Assembly (NCBI RefSeq): GCF_012927265.1
Contig: NZ_JABBGF010000001.1
Span: forward strand, 1,362,502-1,426,501
Direction: 5' to 3'
From: Chryseobacterium cheonjiense
GTDB lineage: Bacteria; Bacteroidota; Bacteroidia; Flavobacteriales; Weeksellaceae
Length of the DNA stretch: 64,000 nucleotides
The notes under the pieces were generated by a model. The model ran no database searches and was not told where the DNA came from. It saw nothing but the letters and a program-made list of their open reading frames with translations. Position numbers and translations under genes: made by a program. Below are positions 19,723-29,434 of the stretch, in pieces (position 1 is the stretch's first letter; each line of letters begins with the position of its first letter).

Positions 19723-22167
19723 ATGAACTTCAATACCATCAGAAATAAGGCGTTTATCGTAACGATTGTAATAGTTTCGGGAAATTTCAATGCACAGTCT
19801 TACAGAAAAACAGACTCAGGCATCAGCGTTACTGTAGAAAATGCAACTGTTGAAGTAAAATGGTATGGTGAAAATACGGTAAGAATCATTAAGTATCCAT
19901 CTGGAAAAACATTCATAAAAAATAGTCTTTCCGTCATTCAAAAAGAACAGAAAACCAAATTTTCGGTTTCGGAAGGCAGGAACAATATTTTAGTAAAAAC
20001 AAAAGGTCTTCAGCTTTCTATAAATAATACAACAGGAGAAATAACTTATCAGTTGCCATCAGGAAAAGAGCTTCTTAAAGAATCGGGAAACGCATTCAAA
20101 CCTTTTGATGATGCCGGAAATCAAACCCTTTCTGTTTCACAGTCTTTTCAGCTTGAAAAAAATGAACCCATTTATGGTTTGGGAATTTTACAGAACGGAA
20201 AAATGTCCCAACGGAATACAGACGTGAAAATGATTCAGAATAATACCTGGGATTTTGTGCCGTTTTTTCAGTCTGTAAAAGGGTACGGTATTTTTTGGGA
20301 CAATGCATCTCCCACGCAGTTTACTGATACACCGGAGAAAACATCGTTCTCTTCGGAAGTAGGAGACGGGATAGACTATTATTTTATCTACGGAAAAAAT
20401 GCCGACGGAGTGATTGCAGGAATGCGCAGCCTCACAGGAAATGTGCGGATGCTTCCTTTATGGACCTACGGCTACTGGCAAAGCAAAGAGCGTTATAAAA
20501 GTCAGGATGAACTGGTAGAGGTGGTTAAAAAATACCGCAATTTAAAAGTTCCTTTAGACGGAATCATCCAGGACTGGCAGTATTGGGGGAATAATTATCA
20601 GTGGAACGCGATGGATTTCATCAGCCCCGATTTTCCCGATGCCAAAAAAATGATACAGGATATTCACGATATGAATGCGCATCTTTCCGTTTCCATCTGG
20701 TCGTCATTCGGACCGATGACCAATCAGTACCGTGAAATGGATAAAAAAGGGATGCTCTTCAATTTCAAAACCTGGCCTGAGTCAGGAAGAGACACTTGGC
20801 CTCCGGATCTGAACTATCCTTCCGGTGTCCGTGTTTACGATGCTTATAACCCTGAAGCCAGAAACATTTACTGGAAATTTTTAAATAAAGGGTTGTTCAG
20901 CCTGGGAGTAGACAGCTGGTGGATGGATTCTACGGAGCCGGACCATCTTAGCCAGAACCCCGAAGATTTAAATACCAAAACGTATCTTGGTTCCTTCCGT
21001 AAAGTGAGAAATGCCTATCCGTTGATGACCGTGGGTGGAGTTTACGATCATCAGCGCGAAACTACAAGTGATAAAAGGGTTTTTATTCTAACAAGATCGG
21101 CTTTTGCAGGTCAGCAAAGATATGCTGCCAATACTTGGTCTGGCGATATCAATTCTTCCTGGGAATCGTTGAGAAATCAGGTTCCTGCAGGACTGAATTT
21201 CAGTCTGACAGGCAATCCGAATTTCAATTCAGATATCGGAGGATTTTTCGCCGGAGTTTATAAAAGAAACGGAGGTCCCCAAAACAAAATGTTTCAGGAA
21301 CTGTACGTTCGGTGGTTGCAGTATGGAACTTTCACACCCATGATGCGTTCACACGGAACCGATGTGCCGAGAGAAATTTATCAGTTTGGACAGAAAGGTG
21401 ATCCGGTTTATGATGCAATAGAGAAATTCATCAGATTGCGTTACAGTATGTTGCCCTATATCTATTCAGTTTCTTGGGATGTTTCTAAAAATAATTCGAG
21501 CTTTCTGCGTGCTCTTTCAATGGATTTTTCGGTAGACAAAAAAAGCTGGGATATCAATAATGAATATCTTTTCGGAAAGTCATTTTTAGTTGCTCCGATT
21601 CTGAATGCGCAATATACTCCTGAAAAAATAGTTAAAACCGATGAAAATGAAGGCTGGAATAAAACTGATGCCAACAAAAAAGAGAATTCACTTTCCAATG
21701 TAGATTTCTCACAAAATAAAACGGTGAAAGTCTATCTTCCAGCAGGTGCAGATTGGTTTGATTTCTGGACAAATGAAAAACACAACGGAGGTCATGAAAT
21801 TCAGAAAACGCTTAATCTTCAGGCTATTCCTTTATATGTAAAAGCGGGAAGCATCATTCCGTTTGGTCCCGATGTACAGTATGCGACTGAGAAAAAATGG
21901 GACAATCTTACCATTAAAGTTTATCCCGGAACCGATGCGGATTTCATCTTGTACGAAGATGAATTTGATAATTACAATTACGAAAAAGGAAGCTATACTG
22001 AAATTCCTTTTCACTGGAACGAAAAATCAAAAACATTAACGATTGATGCACGGAAAGGTAAATATCCGGGAATGATTGAGAAAAGGAACTTTCATATAAT
22101 GCTACCGGATGGGCGGGAGAAATCAATTAATTATTCTGGGAAGAACGTGACGGTAAATTTTAAATGA
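19723..22167 (+). CDS. GH31 alpha-glycosidase, probable alpha-xylosidase
   Basis: An 814-residue secreted enzyme (signal peptide to about residue 25, NFNAQ). It has an N-terminal galactose-mutarotase-like beta domain, the GH31 barrel and C-terminal beta domains. Nucleophile D402 lies in SWWMDSTEPD and acid/base D475 in NTWSGDINSSW. The barrel entry WTYGYWQSKERYKSQDEL is typical of alpha-xylosidases rather than alpha-glucosidases, and related GH31 enzymes sit in Bacteroides complex-xylan loci. It probably removes alpha-linked xylose from substituted xylan or xyloglucan fragments. GH115 follows after 12 bp, suggesting co-translation. Confidence 0.9.
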   Translation: MNFNTIRNKAFIVTIVIVSGNFNAQSYRKTDSGISVTVENATVEVKWYGENTVRIIKYPSGKTFIKNSLSVIQKEQKTKFSVSEGRNNILVKTKGLQLSINNTTGEITYQLPSGKELLKESGNAFKPFDDAGNQTLSVSQSFQLEKNEPIYGLGILQNGKMSQRNTDVKMIQNNTWDFVPFFQSVKGYGIFWDNASPTQFTDTPEKTSFSSEVGDGIDYYFIYGKNADGVIAGMRSLTGNVRMLPLWTYGYWQSKERYKSQDELVEVVKKYRNLKVPLDGIIQDWQYWGNNYQWNAMDFISPDFPDAKKMIQDIHDMNAHLSVSIWSSFGPMTNQYREMDKKGMLFNFKTWPESGRDTWPPDLNYPSGVRVYDAYNPEARNIYWKFLNKGLFSLGVDSWWMDSTEPDHLSQNPEDLNTKTYLGSFRKVRNAYPLMTVGGVYDHQRETTSDKRVFILTRSAFAGQQRYAANTWSGDINSSWESLRNQVPAGLNFSLTGNPNFNSDIGGFFAGVYKRNGGPQNKMFQELYVRWLQYGTFTPMMRSHGTDVPREIYQFGQKGDPVYDAIEKFIRLRYSMLPYIYSVSWDVSKNNSSFLRALSMDFSVDKKSWDINNEYLFGKSFLVAPILNAQYTPEKIVKTDENEGWNKTDANKKENSLSNVDFSQNKTVKVYLPAGADWFDFWTNEKHNGGHEIQKTLNLQAIPLYVKAGSIIPFGPDVQYATEKKWDNLTIKVYPGTDADFILYEDEFDNYNYEKGSYTEIPFHWNEKSKTLTIDARKGKYPGMIEKRNFHIMLPDGREKSINYSGKNVTVNFK

Positions 22168-22179
22168 TAAAGCTTATTC

Positions 22180-24735
22180 ATGAAACAACGTCTAATAAAT
22201 AACAAACTATTCATCCTAATTCTGTTTTTTGCAGCAAGAACTTTCGCGCAACAAACTTCAGGAATCGCAGAAAATATCATTTCAGATGATAAAGGTTTTC
22301 CTATTGTTTCAAAAGAAGGAAAAGTTGCCGATTTATTTTATGATGCATCCGAAGATGTTGCTGTTATTCGTGCTGCAAAAGATTTACAAACAGACATTCA
22401 GAAAGTAACGGGTAAATTACCGAACCTTTCTGCAACAGAAACTTCTGCCGAGTTTGAAATCATCATCGGAACAGTTGGAACCAATAAGCAGATTGACCAA
22501 TTAATTTCCTCAAAAAAAATCAATGCTAAAGATTTGAAAGGAAAGTGGGAAAGTTTTGTCATTACAACCATAGAAAATTCAAATTCTAAAAAACAACTTG
22601 TCATCGCAGGAAGTGACAGACGGGGAACAATTTATGGAATTTACGAAATCTCAAAACAGCTCGGTGTTTCACCTTGGCATTGGTGGAATGATGTTCCCGT
22701 TAAGAAACGTTCTGCAGCGTATGTCATTCCGGGATATTTTGCTTCGGGCGAGCCAAAAGTAAAATACCGCGGGATTTTTATCAATGATGAAGAGCCTGCT
22801 TTCGGAACTTGGGCAAGAACTAAATTCGGAGGTGTCAACAGCAAAATGTACGCGAATATGTTTGAGCTTCTGCTGCGTCTCAGAGCCAATTATCTTTGGC
22901 CTGCGATGTGGGGAAAAGCCTTTAACGAAGACGATCCTCTTAATCCAAAAATAGCTGATGAATATGGAATCGTAATGGGAACTTCGCATCACGAACCTAT
23001 GATGCGCGCTCAAAAAGAATGGGGAAATCATCGCAGAGAATACGGAAACGGAGAATGGAATTACCATACGAACAAAGACGCGCTTCTGAAATTCTGGGAA
23101 GACGGATTCCATCGGAACAAAAATTATGACAATCTCTTAACAATGGGAATGCGTGGTGACGGAGACGAACCGATGACCGATTTAGGAAGTGCCGAAGCCA
23201 ATTTCAGACAGCTGGAGCAGATAATGACCGACCAAAGAAAAGTCATTGAAAAAGTGACAGGGAAACCTGCAAAAAAGACCCCTCAACTTTGGGCTTTGTA
23301 CAGTGAAGTTTTGGAATATTACGACCAGGGAATGAAAGTTCCTGACGATGTCATTATTTTACTTTGCGATGATAATTGGGGAAATGTACGACGACTTCCT
23401 GACTTGAATTCCAAAAAACATCCGGGCGGTTACGGAATGTACTATCACGTTGATCTGCACGGTGCGCCGAGAGCCTATCAATGGCTGAATATGACGCAGA
23501 TTCCGCATATGTGGGAACAGTTGCAGTTAACGTACAGTTACGGTGTTGATAAAATCTGGATTCTGAATGTCGGAGATTTAAAACCTAACGAATACCCAAT
23601 GGATTTTTTCCTGAATATGGCGTGGAACCCCAATTCTTTTACACAGGACAATCTCGAAATTTATTCGGTGAAGTTTGCAGAAGAACATTTTGGAAAGACC
23701 AATGCCAAAGAAATTGCAGAAATCATTAATCTTTACTGTAAATACAATTCAAGAGTTTCAGCAGAAATGCTGAACGATAAAACATACAATCTTCAAAGCG
23801 GTGAATTTTTGCAGGTAAGAGACGGATATTTAGCTTTGGAAACAAGAGCTTTGAGACAATTCATCAATTTAGATGAGGTTTATAAAGACACTTATAAACA
23901 GATTGTTTTGCATCCCGTCCGTGCAATGGCGAATCTTTACGACATGTATTATGCCGTTGCAATGAATCATAAACTGGCAGCAGAAAAAGATTTAAAAGCC
24001 AATGAGTGGGCAGATTATGCCGATGAATGTTTTGCGAGAGATGCAGAATATACCAAAGATTACAACCTCAATATTTCCAACGGAAAATGGAACCACATGA
24101 TGGACCAGACGCACATTGGTTACAAATCCTGGGACGAACCAAAGGAAGGAAATATCAAGCCAACTGTTTACAGAATTACGAAAGAAGAAGCCAAAACAGG
24201 CGGTTATATTTTTGAAGAAAAGAATGGTGTAGTTGCAATGGAAGCCGAACATTTTTTTGAGGTTAAAGCTTCAACAAATACAAAATGGACGGTCATTCCT
24301 GATTTGGGGAGAACACTTTCCGGGATTGCATTGATGCCTTATACGGAAAAAACTACTGGTTCAGCGATAACCTATCAATTTAATCTAAAAAATGAACCTT
24401 CCGAGGTAAAAATTCATTTCATTTTTGATTCCACACTTCCGTTCAGAAAAGGCGGACACAGTGTAAAGGCTTATCTTGATAAAAACAACTCAAAAATAAT
24501 AGGTATCAATCAGGATTTGACATGGGCAAATAATTACACCAAAATGTATCCTGCCGCAGCAGCAAGAATTGTGGAAAAAGTTGAAACATTTGTTGTTCCG
24601 TCAAATCAAAACGGCAATTTTACTTTGACTCTAGAACCTCTTGACCCTGGAATTGTACTGCACAAAATCATCATAGACAACGGCGGTTATGAAGAAACGT
24701 ATTTGAAAATGGATGAAAGTCCTTATAAAAGGTAA
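22180..24735 (+). CDS. GH115 alpha-(4-O-methyl)-glucuronidase (copy 1)
   Basis: An 851-residue secreted enzyme (signal peptide 1-24, ARTFAQ). GH115 enzymes remove (methyl)glucuronic acid from internal xylose residues of polymeric or long xylan. Family segments include GSDRRGTIYGIYEISKQLGV, NYLWPAMWGKAFNEDDP, MGTSHHEPM, MRGDGDEPM and LLCDDNWGNVRRLPD. The C-terminal domain (about 670-851, starting KNGVVAMEAEHF) is the usual beta-sandwich. A paralogue of similar length is encoded at 34.6 kb. It sits 12 bp after GH31 and 11 bp before a GH43, so it belongs to a tight operon. The glucuronate it releases feeds the uxuA region. Confidence 0.95.
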   Translation: MKQRLINNKLFILILFFAARTFAQQTSGIAENIISDDKGFPIVSKEGKVADLFYDASEDVAVIRAAKDLQTDIQKVTGKLPNLSATETSAEFEIIIGTVGTNKQIDQLISSKKINAKDLKGKWESFVITTIENSNSKKQLVIAGSDRRGTIYGIYEISKQLGVSPWHWWNDVPVKKRSAAYVIPGYFASGEPKVKYRGIFINDEEPAFGTWARTKFGGVNSKMYANMFELLLRLRANYLWPAMWGKAFNEDDPLNPKIADEYGIVMGTSHHEPMMRAQKEWGNHRREYGNGEWNYHTNKDALLKFWEDGFHRNKNYDNLLTMGMRGDGDEPMTDLGSAEANFRQLEQIMTDQRKVIEKVTGKPAKKTPQLWALYSEVLEYYDQGMKVPDDVIILLCDDNWGNVRRLPDLNSKKHPGGYGMYYHVDLHGAPRAYQWLNMTQIPHMWEQLQLTYSYGVDKIWILNVGDLKPNEYPMDFFLNMAWNPNSFTQDNLEIYSVKFAEEHFGKTNAKEIAEIINLYCKYNSRVSAEMLNDKTYNLQSGEFLQVRDGYLALETRALRQFINLDEVYKDTYKQIVLHPVRAMANLYDMYYAVAMNHKLAAEKDLKANEWADYADECFARDAEYTKDYNLNISNGKWNHMMDQTHIGYKSWDEPKEGNIKPTVYRITKEEAKTGGYIFEEKNGVVAMEAEHFFEVKASTNTKWTVIPDLGRTLSGIALMPYTEKTTGSAITYQFNLKNEPSEVKIHFIFDSTLPFRKGGHSVKAYLDKNNSKIIGINQDLTWANNYTKMYPAAAARIVEKVETFVVPSNQNGNFTLTLEPLDPGIVLHKIIIDNGGYEETYLKMDESPYKR

Positions 24736-24746
24736 ATATTCGAGAT

Positions 24747-25865
24747 ATGAAAAATTTAAAAGATATTCTATTATTATTTTTATTCATTTTTACTTCAAAT
24801 CTGAATTTTGCTCAGGGTGAAACATCAAAAATTTCAGCCAAAAGAGAATTCCGATACACCAATCCGATTACCAGAGATTCTGCCATTTCTATGCGCGACC
24901 ATTTCATCATTAAGGTTGATGATTTGTGGTATTGTGTGGGAACTTCCAATCCTGTCTGGGAAGGCAAAAATCCCGGAGTCAGGATGTTGGTTTCAAAAGA
25001 TTTGGTCAATTGGAAACAGCATTCCTTTCTCATTGATGCTAAAAAACTTCCCAAAGATTGTCCTTATGACGGTCGCTTCTGGGCTCCCGAAATTCATTAT
25101 ATAAAAGGGAAATATTATTTGATTGTAAACAGCGGAAAGGTAACCAAAGAAGACCCTAAAGGAATGGCAACACACAGCATTTGGTTGTTTTCGGCTGATA
25201 AAGTGACAGGGCCATACAAACTGTTGAATGGTCCGCTGACTCCACAATATAACAACGATGCCACTTTGTTCGAGGATGAGGACGGACAGGTTTATCTGTA
25301 TTGCAGTGGAAATGGATTGTTTCAGGCTAAAATTGATTTAAAAACAGGAAAATTAACCACGTCTATTCAAAAATTCTTAGATAAAAAACAACAGGGCTGG
25401 CCGGAATGGATGGTCGGCGGAATCGAAGGACCTTTCGTGACTAAAAAAGAAGGAACGTATTTTATGTTTTTCTCCACGTGGACAAGAGGTTATGAAGTGG
25501 GTTTGCTGAAATCAAAATCACCGTTGGGACCTTGGGAACTTGCTTCCCCTGAACCGATTTTCGGAACCCGCAAAAAAGGCTACAGACAACAAATGGCAAA
25601 AGATGGAGGATACGAAAACCTTCAGTTTACAGACACTGAAGACCCTTATCAGGAAACGGGGCACAACGCATTATTCATCGGCCCGGACGGAAATCTCTGG
25701 AATTCCTGCCACTACTTTATGTACGAAAAACGACCCTATCCGTACAGTCAGACCTTTGAGCCTTGGGAACTGGGTCCGCAAATGGGAATCGAGCCGGTGC
25801 ATTACAAGGACGGAATGTTTTACATTCATCCGCCAACCTGGACGGAACAAATCATTAAATATTAA
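24747..25865 (+). CDS. GH43 glycosidase, single-domain
   Basis: A 372-residue secreted protein (signal peptide 1-23, NFAQ) made of one GH43-like five-bladed propeller. Candidate catalytic residues are D51 in SMRDHFIIKVDD, an Asp in NNDATLFEDEDG and the Glu in GGIEGPFVTKKEG. It lacks the jelly-roll or CBM6 domains of the other GH43 proteins here. The base motif MRDHF differs from the usual DP(S/A), marking a distinct GH43 branch, so its substrate is uncertain. It lies 11 bp after GH115 and 8 bp before a GH43-CBM6 gene. Confidence 0.83.
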   Translation: MKNLKDILLLFLFIFTSNLNFAQGETSKISAKREFRYTNPITRDSAISMRDHFIIKVDDLWYCVGTSNPVWEGKNPGVRMLVSKDLVNWKQHSFLIDAKKLPKDCPYDGRFWAPEIHYIKGKYYLIVNSGKVTKEDPKGMATHSIWLFSADKVTGPYKLLNGPLTPQYNNDATLFEDEDGQVYLYCSGNGLFQAKIDLKTGKLTTSIQKFLDKKQQGWPEWMVGGIEGPFVTKKEGTYFMFFSTWTRGYEVGLLKSKSPLGPWELASPEPIFGTRKKGYRQQMAKDGGYENLQFTDTEDPYQETGHNALFIGPDGNLWNSCHYFMYEKRPYPYSQTFEPWELGPQMGIEPVHYKDGMFYIHPPTWTEQIIKY

Positions 25866-25873
25866 TAATTAAT

Positions 25874-27253
25874 ATGATAAAGAAATATATACTGAATTTT
25901 GGGTTGTTGTTTCTGGGAGTATCACTAAACGCCCAGAATCCCATCATTCAGACCAAATTTACGGCAGATCCTGCACTGATGGTCTACAAAGACACGGTTT
26001 TTCTGTATACAAGTCATGATGAAGATGATGCATTCGGGTTTAAAATGAAAAACTGGTTGCTGTACACGTCCACGGATATGGTCAACTGGACAGACCACGG
26101 CGTTGTGGCTTCCCTTAAAGATTTCAAATGGACCGATCCGGAAAACGGAGCATGGGCGCCGCAGGTAATCGAAAGAAACGGAAAATTTTATATGTATTGC
26201 CCGATGCCCGGACAAAGAGGAATCGGTGTTTTGATGGCTGATAGTCCATATGGCCCTTTCAGTGATCCGATAGGAAAACCTTTGGTTAAAAATTCAAGCG
26301 ACGATATAGACCCTACGGTCCTGATTGATGATGACGGACAAGCTTACCTGTATTGGGGAAATCCAAACCTTTGGTATGTGAAGCTGAACGAAGATATGAT
26401 TTCGGTAAATGGCGATATTGTAAAAGATCCATCTGTGGCCAAGATCAAAGGCTCTCCTGACCCTTTTCATTATCAGGAAGGACCCTGGGCGTGGAAAAGA
26501 AACGGAAAATATTATATGGCCTATGCATCTACCTGCTGTCCCGAAGGAATCGGTTATGCAATGGGAAAATCGGCAACCGGACCGTGGGAATTTAAAGGAA
26601 TGATTATGGACAGCGACAAACGTTCCAACGGAAATCATCCGGGAATCATTGATTATAAAGGTAAATCTTATGTTTTCGGATTCAATTACAATATAGGAAA
26701 ACAGACGATGAGTAAACATTACGAGAGACGTTCTGTCTGCGTAAGTGAAATGAAATACAATGCTGACGGTACCATTCAGAAGCTTCCGTTCTGGGATTCG
26801 GAAGGTGTACAAAGAATTGCAACGCTTAATCCATATCAAAGAATAGAAGCCGAAACCATCGCTTTTAGCGAAGGTCTGAAAACCGAAAAAATGACCGAAT
26901 GGGAAAGAAACAATCCTTATGATACCGGTAAAAAAATCACCGATCGTATCGTTGTATCGTCGGTCAACAATGGAGACTATATCAAAGTCCAGGGCGTAAA
27001 CTTTTCCAAAGGAACCCATTCTATAGAAGTTTCTGTAGCAGCATTGTACGGCGGAAAAATAGAAGTTCGTACCGATGCGATCGACGGACCTCTTTTGGGA
27101 ACGGTGACAGTAACCGGAAAAGCTGAAGGTGATATTTTCAAAACCATAAAGACGCCGGTTAAGAATATGAAAGGCATTCATGATGTATATTTTGTTTTCA
27201 GAGGAGACAGAGACCTTTTCTATTTCGACTGGTGGAAGTTTAGTGCAGATTAA
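25874..27253 (+). CDS. GH43-CBM6 secreted arabinofuranosidase / xylosidase (paralogue 1)
   Basis: 459 residues: signal peptide 1-21 (LNAQ), GH43 propeller (about 22-310) and C-terminal CBM6 (about 315-459, RIEAETIAFSEGLKTEKM to YFDWWKFSAD). The triad is D32 in FTADPALMVY, the Asp in DDIDPTVLIDDDGQ and the Glu in YQEGPWAWK. CBM6 usually binds xylan chains, placing the catalytic domain on its substrate. Two close relatives follow at 29435 and 31059 with GH27 between them, pointing to local gene duplication. Arabinofuranosidase or exo-xylanase activity is likely; sequence alone does not decide. Confidence 0.9.
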   Translation: MIKKYILNFGLLFLGVSLNAQNPIIQTKFTADPALMVYKDTVFLYTSHDEDDAFGFKMKNWLLYTSTDMVNWTDHGVVASLKDFKWTDPENGAWAPQVIERNGKFYMYCPMPGQRGIGVLMADSPYGPFSDPIGKPLVKNSSDDIDPTVLIDDDGQAYLYWGNPNLWYVKLNEDMISVNGDIVKDPSVAKIKGSPDPFHYQEGPWAWKRNGKYYMAYASTCCPEGIGYAMGKSATGPWEFKGMIMDSDKRSNGNHPGIIDYKGKSYVFGFNYNIGKQTMSKHYERRSVCVSEMKYNADGTIQKLPFWDSEGVQRIATLNPYQRIEAETIAFSEGLKTEKMTEWERNNPYDTGKKITDRIVVSSVNNGDYIKVQGVNFSKGTHSIEVSVAALYGGKIEVRTDAIDGPLLGTVTVTGKAEGDIFKTIKTPVKNMKGIHDVYFVFRGDRDLFYFDWWKFSAD

Positions 27254-27297
27254 GCCGTATTGAATCGGAATTTAGGATCAATAGGAATGGGCAATGT

Positions 27298-27318
27298 TAT
27301 CCTGAGCTTGTCGAAGGA
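27298..27318 (+). repeat. 21-bp dispersed repeat
   Basis: A 21-bp sequence beginning TTATCCTGAGC and ending TTGTCGAAGG is present here and again, identical, at 47045-47065. It is followed here by a small GGCTTTAGCC hairpin (about 27350), matched by GGCTAAAGCC near 47161. These are short interspersed elements of unknown role in the 121-bp gap before GH27. Confidence 0.6.
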
Positions 27319-27407
27319 AGCCCATTTTATAAAGCAAGAATAAGGTTGGCTTTAGCCAAAACTTAATTTTTTTTATGAGTTACATTAATTCAGTTAAAAT
27401 TCTAAAA

Positions 27408-29426
27408 ATGTTAAGATTTAAACTATTTACTTTCATTTTTTTTATTATCGGATGCTGGCTAAGTGCGCAATCTACAGTTTGGCTGGATAAATTAGATCTC
27501 AGCGTTGCCACCCAGGGAAACGGAAAACCGGGTATCAATACTTCGGTGGACGGAAAAAAACTGACGGTTGCCGGAGATACATTCGACAGGGGTTTCGGCA
27601 CTCACGCCGAAAGTTCTTTATTGATAAAATTAAATGGTAAAGCCCACAAGTTTTCAGCATTAGTGGGATTAGATGATGAAATGAAAGGTCATGATCCTGC
27701 CGTGGAATTTGAAATTTACGGCGACAACAAAAAACTTTGGTCCAGCGGAATCATGCATTTGGGCGATAAAGCAAAACCCTTTTCGATATCATTAAAAGGA
27801 ATAAAGCAGCTCGAACTTGTAGTAACGGATGGCGGAAATGGTCCTTATTACGATCACGCAGATTGGGTCAACGCAAAATTCGAAACCAACGGAATTGCTA
27901 CTTTGGAAACATTCAATCCGATTGCTTCAGAACCATATATTTTAACTCCAAAACCTCCAGCAACGCCCCGTATCAACTCAGCAGGTGTTTATGGTGTTCG
28001 TCCCGGTTCGCCTTTCCTTTTCAGAATTGCAGCAACAGGGGACCGGCCGATGATTTTCTCTGCTAAAAAGCTTCACGAAGGATTAAAGCTGGATCCCGAA
28101 ACAGGAATTATTACCGGAAAAATAGATTCGAAAGGAACGTATGAAGTAGAATTATCTGCAAAAAATGCAAAAGGTTCAGCCTCAAAAAAATTAAGAATAG
28201 AAGCAGGAGACAGAATTGCACTTACCCCAACGATGGGCTGGAACAGCTGGAACTGTTTCGGGCACGAAGTTTCTGCCGACAAAGTGAAACGTGCTGCCGA
28301 TGCTTTGGTAAAATCTGGCTTGGTAAACCACGGCTGGAATTACATCAACATCGATGATTCGTGGCAATTTAACAGAGACGGAAAGGACCCTTCGTTTCAA
28401 GGAAAGATGCGCGATGAAAACGGTTATATTTTAACCAATTCCAAATTTCCGGATATGAAAAATCTGGGCGATTATATTCACGGAAACGGACTGAAAATGG
28501 GAATTTATTTCTCTCCCGGACCATGGACCTGCGGAGGATGCGCGGGAAGCTATGGCTACGAAAAGCAGGATGCCGAAAGCTATACAAAATGGGGCGTTGA
28601 TTACCTGAAATACGACTGGTGCAGCTACGGTGGTGTCATTGACGGATTACCGGGTAATGATGGTAATAAAGTTCCTTCTCTTGCTTTTCAGGGCGGCGGT
28701 GATCCCGATAAAGGCGTAAAACCTTTTCGGTTAATGGGAAATTTGCTGAAACAACAGCCTAGAGATATCGTATACAATCTTTGCCAATACGGAATGGGTG
28801 ATGTCTGGAAATGGGGTGATGAAGTTCATGCTCAGTCATGGCGCACTACCAATGATATAACGGACACCTGGGCTAGCGTAAAAAATATTGCATTGGCTCA
28901 GGAGAAAGCTGCTTCTTACGCAAAACCGGGCAACTGGAATGATCCGGATATGCTGGTGGTAGGAATAGTAGGCTGGGGAAATCCGCACCAGAGCCGTTTA
29001 AAACCGGACGAACAATACCTCCACATCAGCCTTTGGAGTATTTTTTCGGCACCATTGCTGATTGGCTGCGATCTCGAAAAACTGGATGATTTTACCTTAA
29101 ACCTTCTGACAAACGATGAGGTGATTGCCGTTAATCAGGATGCTTTGGGAAAACAAGGTGTTTGCTTACATACTATCGGCGAACTCAGAATTTATGTAAA
29201 AGAGCTGGAAGACGGAGGAAAAGCCGTTGCTTTCGCTAATTTCGGAAGGGAAAAAGTTAAGTTGCCGTATAAAGATTTCAAAAAATTAGGAATTTCAGGG
29301 ACTCAGAGTGTAAGAGATCTCTGGAGACAGAAAAACATTGCAGAAATCAATACCGATAAAGAAATCCTTTTATTGGATATTCCCGCGCACGGCGTTGTCT
29401 ACTATAAATTTATTCCAACAAAATAA
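27408..29426 (+). CDS. GH27 with NPCBM domain (alpha-galactosidase / beta-L-arabinopyranosidase)
   Basis: A secreted 672-residue enzyme: signal peptide to CWLSAQ (about 21), NPCBM-like domain (about 22-150), Ig-like linker domain (about 190-260) and GH27 barrel (about 265-590) with a C-terminal beta domain. Nucleophile D403 lies in LKYDWC and acid/base D483 in SWRTTNDITDTW. The barrel opens with LTPTMGWNSWNCFG. GH27 removes alpha-galactose or beta-L-arabinopyranose. Both are plausible on complex xylan, and the intervening GH43 duplicates support a xylan role. The frame is open from 27375; the ATG at 27408 begins at the basic start of the signal peptide and is preferred. Confidence 0.9.
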   Translation: MLRFKLFTFIFFIIGCWLSAQSTVWLDKLDLSVATQGNGKPGINTSVDGKKLTVAGDTFDRGFGTHAESSLLIKLNGKAHKFSALVGLDDEMKGHDPAVEFEIYGDNKKLWSSGIMHLGDKAKPFSISLKGIKQLELVVTDGGNGPYYDHADWVNAKFETNGIATLETFNPIASEPYILTPKPPATPRINSAGVYGVRPGSPFLFRIAATGDRPMIFSAKKLHEGLKLDPETGIITGKIDSKGTYEVELSAKNAKGSASKKLRIEAGDRIALTPTMGWNSWNCFGHEVSADKVKRAADALVKSGLVNHGWNYINIDDSWQFNRDGKDPSFQGKMRDENGYILTNSKFPDMKNLGDYIHGNGLKMGIYFSPGPWTCGGCAGSYGYEKQDAESYTKWGVDYLKYDWCSYGGVIDGLPGNDGNKVPSLAFQGGGDPDKGVKPFRLMGNLLKQQPRDIVYNLCQYGMGDVWKWGDEVHAQSWRTTNDITDTWASVKNIALAQEKAASYAKPGNWNDPDMLVVGIVGWGNPHQSRLKPDEQYLHISLWSIFSAPLLIGCDLEKLDDFTLNLLTNDEVIAVNQDALGKQGVCLHTIGELRIYVKELEDGGKAVAFANFGREKVKLPYKDFKKLGISGTQSVRDLWRQKNIAEINTDKEILLLDIPAHGVVYYKFIPTK

Positions 29427-29434
29427 TAATAACT

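Noticed and set aside
26294..27181. Long open frame (295 codons) on the minus strand
   Set aside because: It is opposite the GH43-CBM6 gene. The codon pattern mirrors the conserved sense protein, and no domain was recognised.
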